Part shown: in pieces, positions 52,045 through 55,866 of the stretch | Numbering within the stretch: the stretch's first letter is position 1 | How the letters are laid out: every line of letters starts with the position of its first letter | Source of the DNA: Bacteroidetes bacterium CG2_30_33_31 | GTDB taxonomy: Bacteria; Bacteroidota; Bacteroidia; Bacteroidales; UBA1556 | DNA: 55,866 nucleotides | Assembly: GCA_001872625.1 (NCBI GenBank) | Contig: MNXP01000017.1 | Span: forward strand, 1 to 55,866 | Direction: 5' to 3' | Notes under the pieces: model-generated | Database searches by the model: none | Told to the model about the DNA's origin: nothing | The model's input: the letters and a program-made list of their open reading frames with translations, nothing else | Translations under genes and position numbers: made by a program

Positions 52045-52881
52045 ATGACTCTTGACGAAATAATAGCCGAGGCTTTAAAAGAAGACCTTGGCGATGGCGA
52101 CCATAGTTCACTCGCTACCATTCCAAAAAACGCCAAAGGAAAAGCCCAACTCTTGGTTAAAGAAAATGGAATAATCGCTGGAATAAACCTTGCCAAAAAA
52201 ATTTTTAAAACTATTGACTCAACACTGATTTTCAAAAAATTTCTTGATGATGGCGCAAAAGTCAAAATTGGAGATATTGCCTTTGAGATTGAAGGCTCAT
52301 CAATTTCTATCCTATCAGCTGAGCGCCTTGTTTTAAATTTTATGCAGCGAATGAGTGGCATTGCCACTAAAACTGCAGAGCTTGTTTCTTCATTAAAAGG
52401 CTTGAATGTAAAGCTTTTAGATACAAGAAAAACTACTCCTTTGCTACGAGAAATAGAAAAATATGCTGTTAAAATCGGCGGCGGCGAAAACCACCGCTTT
52501 GGACTTTATGACGTGATTATGATTAAAGATAATCATATTGATTTCTCCGGGGGAATTCAAAAAGCAATTCTTGCAACCCAATCCTATTTGAAATCAATAA
52601 ACAGAAATTTAAAGATAGAAATTGAAGTGAGAAACCTTAAAGAACTCAATGAAGTTCTTAATTGTGGTGGCGTGGACAGAATAATGTTAGATAATTTTTC
52701 TATTGCAAAAATGCGTAAAGCAGTGGAATTGGTTGCTGGTAAATGCGAAACTGAAGCCTCCGGCGGTATCACTGAAACAAGCATTCGCTCTTATGCCGAA
52801 ACAGGAGTAGATTATATTTCAGTTGGAGCTTTGACACATCATATTAAAAGTCTGGACTTGAGTTTAAAAGCAAAAAAATAA
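52045..52881 (+). CDS. nadC: nicotinate-nucleotide pyrophosphorylase (carboxylating)
   Basis: A 278-residue enzyme of de novo NAD synthesis that converts quinolinate and PRPP to nicotinate mononucleotide. Family marks are 'EALKEDLGDGDHSSLATIP' at the N-terminus, 'RLVLNFMQRMSGIATKT' (about residues 93-109), 'LLDTRKTTPLLREIEKYAV', 'GGGENHRFGLYDVIMIKDNH' and 'VELVAGKCETEASGGIT'. Length is standard. nadA and nadB are not in the window. It is between DUF4783 and BrkB genes with very short gaps. Confidence 0.96.
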   Translation: MTLDEIIAEALKEDLGDGDHSSLATIPKNAKGKAQLLVKENGIIAGINLAKKIFKTIDSTLIFKKFLDDGAKVKIGDIAFEIEGSSISILSAERLVLNFMQRMSGIATKTAELVSSLKGLNVKLLDTRKTTPLLREIEKYAVKIGGGENHRFGLYDVIMIKDNHIDFSGGIQKAILATQSYLKSINRNLKIEIEVRNLKELNEVLNCGGVDRIMLDNFSIAKMRKAVELVAGKCETEASGGITETSIRSYAETGVDYISVGALTHHIKSLDLSLKAKK

Positions 52882-52884
52882 CTT

Positions 52885-53826
52885 ATGCTTTCAATGTCGG
52901 AAATAGAGGAGAAAATTAAATCGTGTAAATGGGTGAGAATAGCTCGCCAAAAAGCCAAATTGATAATATTGCCTGGTTTCGAGGGAGTTCCTCTTTACGA
53001 TGCCATAGATTTATTTGTAAGAGGATTGTTTTTTGGTAGCTTGCCACAAAGAGCTTCGGCAATTGCTTTTTCCTTTTTCTTGGCGATATTTCCAACTATA
53101 CTTTTTTTCTTTACCTTAATACCTTTTTTAGGAATTAAAAACCTCAAGGAAGATGTACTTTCTTTGATATCTGATACCATTCCGCCTTCAATTTATGAGC
53201 TTATAATAAATCTGGTAAAAGATATTATCGAGCGCTCACAATTTGGTTTGCTATCTTTTGGCTTTATCACAGCTTTCATCTTTGCTACTAATGGATTTCA
53301 ATCTATTATTAGCGCATTCAATACTTCCATACATGTTAAAGAAACCAGAAGCTTTTGGCAAATCCAGTGGATTTCATTAGTGCTTTTGGTGCTTGTTTCA
53401 TCAATCGTAATTGTTGCAATTGGCTTAATTGCTTTCTACGAATTTTTTCTCAATTACTTTGTAGATTTAGGCATATTGAACATGAATTGGGTTTATTACT
53501 TAATAATTGTCGGGCATTGGATAATTCAAATAGCATTAATACTTTTCACCTTTTCTTTCATATTTTATTCTGCACCTCATAACAAAGGCAGCAAGTATAG
53601 GCTCTTTTCTGCTGGCTCAATATTTTCTACAATTTTGTTTATTATCTCTTATTTGATATTCAATTATTACGCATTGAATTTTGCAAGGTATAATGCACTT
53701 TATGGTTCTATAGGCACCTTAATACTCTTTATGCTTTGGATATATTTCAATGCTTTTGTATTGCTTATTGGCTTCGAGTTAAATGTAGCAATTAAATCAG
53801 GAATTGTAAAATCCAATATCAAATAG
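52885..53826 (+). CDS. YihY/BrkB family inner-membrane protein
   Basis: A 313-residue membrane protein with six hydrophobic helices. Family features include 'RASAIAFSFFLAIFPTILFF' (about residues 52-71), 'RSFWQIQWISLVLL', 'FYSAPHNKGSKYRLFSAGSI' (about 231-250) and 'YGSIGTLILFMLWIYFNAFV' (about 271-290). The YihY/BrkB (formerly ribonuclease BN) family has no settled function. An in-frame ATG 9 nt downstream is an alternative start. It starts 3 nt after nadC and its stop faces the stop of the convergent mnmH gene (12-nt gap). Confidence 0.9.
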   Translation: MLSMSEIEEKIKSCKWVRIARQKAKLIILPGFEGVPLYDAIDLFVRGLFFGSLPQRASAIAFSFFLAIFPTILFFFTLIPFLGIKNLKEDVLSLISDTIPPSIYELIINLVKDIIERSQFGLLSFGFITAFIFATNGFQSIISAFNTSIHVKETRSFWQIQWISLVLLVLVSSIVIVAIGLIAFYEFFLNYFVDLGILNMNWVYYLIIVGHWIIQIALILFTFSFIFYSAPHNKGSKYRLFSAGSIFSTILFIISYLIFNYYALNFARYNALYGSIGTLILFMLWIYFNAFVLLIGFELNVAIKSGIVKSNIK

Positions 53827-53838
53827 CTTCCTCCTTTT

Positions 53839-54879
53839 TCAAATTGAGTTATTGGTTCTCAACGACTCATAAAAGTCCAGCACTTTCTGAGCAGTTTTCT
53901 TTGGATTATCCTCATCAAGCTTTAGAGTGAAAACTTTTGAAGAATCTCTCTGTTCTACACCAAAAGTGTAGGCTCTGTCGTAATAAGTCAAAGTTAAATC
54001 AGCTACGGTGGTGTAGTCATTTTCTTGCAAAGCTGCAATAGATTTGTTGAAATTTTGACCACCAAGACGGCGGCAAATTTTTATGAGTGCGTTTTTCAAA
54101 GCCTGTTGGTCGATGCCAGAATATTCATTTACAAGCCGTTGAATACGAATCTCTCTGGGCACATCAACAAAAACCATGATAGATTCTCGAAGCTTTCTAT
54201 AGAAATTGTCTGGCTGCTGAATATATCCAATGGCCCTGCTTTCATCTTCAAGCCAAATGGCGGAAGAAAAATTATTACGCGACCATTCATAAGCTAAATT
54301 ATTTTCAAATTGTTCGGTAGTGGGCTGCGGTAATTGCCCAATGTGGCCAAAGGCTGACCCTTTATGATTGGCGAGAGCTTCCAAATCTATAGCTTGTGCT
54401 TTGCATGCTGTAATATGTTTTAAGATTTCAGTTTTGCCGCTGCCAGTATATCCTCCTAAAATCACCATTTGACTTTGATTTTCAAAAGATTTTCTGATAT
54501 AATTTCTATAAGCTTTATAACCGCCATAGAGTGTATGAGCTTCAAAACCAGCAGTTTTAAAAAGCCAAGCCATAGAGGCACTCCGCATCCCTCCACGCCA
54601 GCAGTGTATCAGAATTTTACTTTCTGGCGCTATCTTTTTAGCCTCAGTTATAAAGGAAGACATTTTGGAGCCAACGAAATCAAGCCCTTTCATTAAAGCA
54701 GATTCCTTGCTCGCCTTTTTATAAAGAGTGCCAACAACTGCTCTCTCTTCATTGGTAAAAAGTGGAATGTTATAAGCCCCTGGAATATGTCCTTGTTCAA
54801 ACTCGGCTGGAGTGCGCACATCAATTATTGGAATGGTTTTGCCTAACTCCAAAAACTCGCTTGCTAATAATATCATCAT
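53839..54879 (-). CDS. mnmH: tRNA 2-selenouridine/geranyl-2-thiouridine synthase MnmH
   Basis: An approximately 346-residue tRNA-modifying enzyme. The N-terminal rhodanese domain has 'IPIIDVRTPAEFEQGHIPGA' and the catalytic Cys93 in 'LIHCWRGGMRSAS'. The C-terminal P-loop domain has 'GGYTGSGKTEILKHI' (GYTGSGKT at 143-150). MnmH replaces sulfur by selenium in the wobble 2-thiouridine of tRNAs for Lys, Glu and Gln through a geranylated intermediate. I start at the tandem ATG (54879), which aligns with the family; a longer frame begins 18 nt upstream. No selD is in the window, so the selenium donor must be elsewhere or only geranylation may occur. Confidence 0.92.
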   Translation of the reverse strand: MMILLASEFLELGKTIPIIDVRTPAEFEQGHIPGAYNIPLFTNEERAVVGTLYKKASKESALMKGLDFVGSKMSSFITEAKKIAPESKILIHCWRGGMRSASMAWLFKTAGFEAHTLYGGYKAYRNYIRKSFENQSQMVILGGYTGSGKTEILKHITACKAQAIDLEALANHKGSAFGHIGQLPQPTTEQFENNLAYEWSRNNFSSAIWLEDESRAIGYIQQPDNFYRKLRESIMVFVDVPREIRIQRLVNEYSGIDQQALKNALIKICRRLGGQNFNKSIAALQENDYTTVADLTLTYYDRAYTFGVEQRDSSKVFTLKLDEDNPKKTAQKVLDFYESLRTNNSI

Positions 54880-54994
54880 GAAAATATATGCATACAAAAG
54901 TATAGTTTTTACTTTTATCGCCCCACCCTTTTATTTGATAATCTAATGCTGCTGTGATAAGCATGATTTTTTTCTATAATAATTTTTATTTATC

Positions 54995-55025
54995 TTGAAT
55001 TCAGTAAAATTTGTACATATATTTG
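54995..55025 (+). promoter_or_regulatory. candidate promoter of the PAS-domain gene
   Basis: TTG (54995-54997), a 20-nt spacer and TATATTTG (55018-55025) fit the Bacteroidota consensus. The leader would be about 85 nt. Confidence 0.45.
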
Positions 55026-55114
55026 TAGGCATTTTTAGAATTACATTTGAAGTAAAGCCTACAACTCTCTTGTCTAATGTTTAAATTGCTGTTTATTTAA
55101 CATTATCTATTGCT

Positions 55115-55866
55115 ATGAAGTTTAATTACCAGAACAAATCCAAAGAGCAACTTATTGCCGAGTTGGAGAAATTGCAAAAAGCGCATAACTCATTAAAAAC
55201 AACAATAGAAGCGGATATTACCGAACGCAAAATTGCTGAAGAAAAACTACGCCAAAGCGAAGAACGGTTCCAGCTTCTGTTCAACAAAGCACCGCTGGGT
55301 TACCAATCGTTGGATATAAATGGTAATTTTATTGAGATAAACCAACAGTGGCTCGACACCTTAGGTTACCAACGCGATGAAGTTATTGGCAAATGGTTTG
55401 GCGATTTTCTAACTCCCGCTTTTCAAGATAGCTTTCGTAAGCGATTTCCAATTTTCAAAGCGCAGGGCAAAATCCACAGCAAGTTCGAAATGGTGCATAA
55501 AAATGGCTCTGTTCTATTTATCGCTTTTGATGGGAGAATTGGGAATGACTCACAAGGTAATTTTAAGCAGACACACTGTATTTTGCAGGATATTACCGAG
55601 CGTAAGCAGGCCGAAGAAAAATTGCGTGCAAGCGAAGAAAACCTCTCCATCACCCTCCATTCCATTGGCGATGGCGTAATTGCAACCGATAAAAATGGTT
55701 TGATTGTTCAAATGAACCCAGTTGCCGAAAAGCTTTGCGGCTGGCTTATGGCTGAGGCTAAAGGTAAACATTTGAATGAAATTTTTAAAATCATTAATGC
55801 CGAAACCAGAGAAATAGTTGCCAATCCAGTTGATAAAGTATTAGAAAAAGGCGAAACTGTTGGCTT
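55115..55866 (+). CDS. PAS-domain signalling protein (5' part; runs off the window)
   Basis: The frame is open from ATG 55115 to the window end (250 codons). After an N-terminal coiled coil ('KEQLIAELEKLQKAHNSLK', about residues 10-28) comes a first PAS domain (about 46-165, 'FNKAPLGYQSLDINGNF', 'GYQRDEVIGK', 'ILQDITERKQAEEKL'), and a second PAS domain starts at about residue 175 ('ITLHSIGDGVIATDKNGLIV'). This layout usually precedes a histidine kinase, but no catalytic domain is visible here. No signal peptide or transmembrane segment is seen, so a soluble sensor is likely. Base composition is higher in GC than the neighbours: 38-45% in each of four 60-nt lines from 55201 to 55440, versus 25% in 53641-53700. 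Confidence 0.9.
   Translation, partial: MKFNYQNKSKEQLIAELEKLQKAHNSLKTTIEADITERKIAEEKLRQSEERFQLLFNKAPLGYQSLDINGNFIEINQQWLDTLGYQRDEVIGKWFGDFLTPAFQDSFRKRFPIFKAQGKIHSKFEMVHKNGSVLFIAFDGRIGNDSQGNFKQTHCILQDITERKQAEEKLRASEENLSITLHSIGDGVIATDKNGLIVQMNPVAEKLCGWLMAEAKGKHLNEIFKIINAETREIVANPVDKVLEKGETVG

Overview
The window is a low-GC chromosomal segment from a member of the Bacteroidota. Several signs agree on this. Start codons almost never have a Shine-Dalgarno sequence. Promoter-like boxes of the TAnnTTTG type (often with an upstream TTG) precede many genes. Several secreted proteins end in type IX secretion (T9SS) C-terminal sorting domains. Bacteroidota-typical families are present (DUF5686, DUF4837, DUF4783). 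No phage, transposon, CRISPR array, rRNA or integrase was seen. I cannot assign a genus.

Layout. 1-860 (minus): start of clpX and complete clpP. 945-4350 (plus): a Crp/Fnr regulator, a MazG-like hydrolase and a DUF5686 outer-membrane protein, then a DEAD-box helicase that converges on a DUF4837 lipoprotein across a long hairpin. 7620-7697: tRNA-Val(UAC) with its own promoter and terminator. 7755-11225 (minus): a TPR sensor histidine kinase and a DNA photolyase. 11375-15659 (plus): a molybdenum-cofactor operon (TSUP permease, moeA, moaA, moaC, MOSC-MogA fusion) behind a structured leader that looks like a Moco riboswitch. 15700-18050 (minus): a lipid cluster (acyltransferase, diacylglycerol-type lipid kinase, HAD phosphatase). 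18275-23434: valS, a GT87-like membrane glycosyltransferase, and a two-gene ThrE-type amino-acid exporter.

23877-38460 is the accessory-like part. Two tandem paralogous beta-helix proteins precede a 1807-residue T9SS protein with seven 'EYFFDNDPG' repeats plus Ig-like and PKD modules. After a TCA-cycle pair (mitochondrial-type citrate synthase and malate dehydrogenase, each with its own terminator) comes a 1343-residue T9SS protein. It has a two-component-regulator-type propeller and a C-terminal half homologous to that of the 1807-residue protein.

38812-42289 (minus): a compact cluster DUF2520 / KdsC-like phosphatase / UbiA-type prenyltransferase / Maf, and a VOC protein. 42486-49077 (plus): a GH92 mannosidase-type lipoprotein, a GH20 hexosaminidase and a T9SS beta-helix protein, suggesting glycan breakdown at the cell surface. 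49112-55866: uridine kinase, C69 dipeptidase, DUF4783, nadC, a BrkB membrane protein, MnmH/SelU, and the start of a PAS-domain signalling protein that runs off the window.

Most of the window is housekeeping. The items that most deserve a second look are the Moco-riboswitch-like leader and its unusual operon, the three-gene secreted repeat-protein cluster, and the convergent hairpin that doubles as coding sequence.
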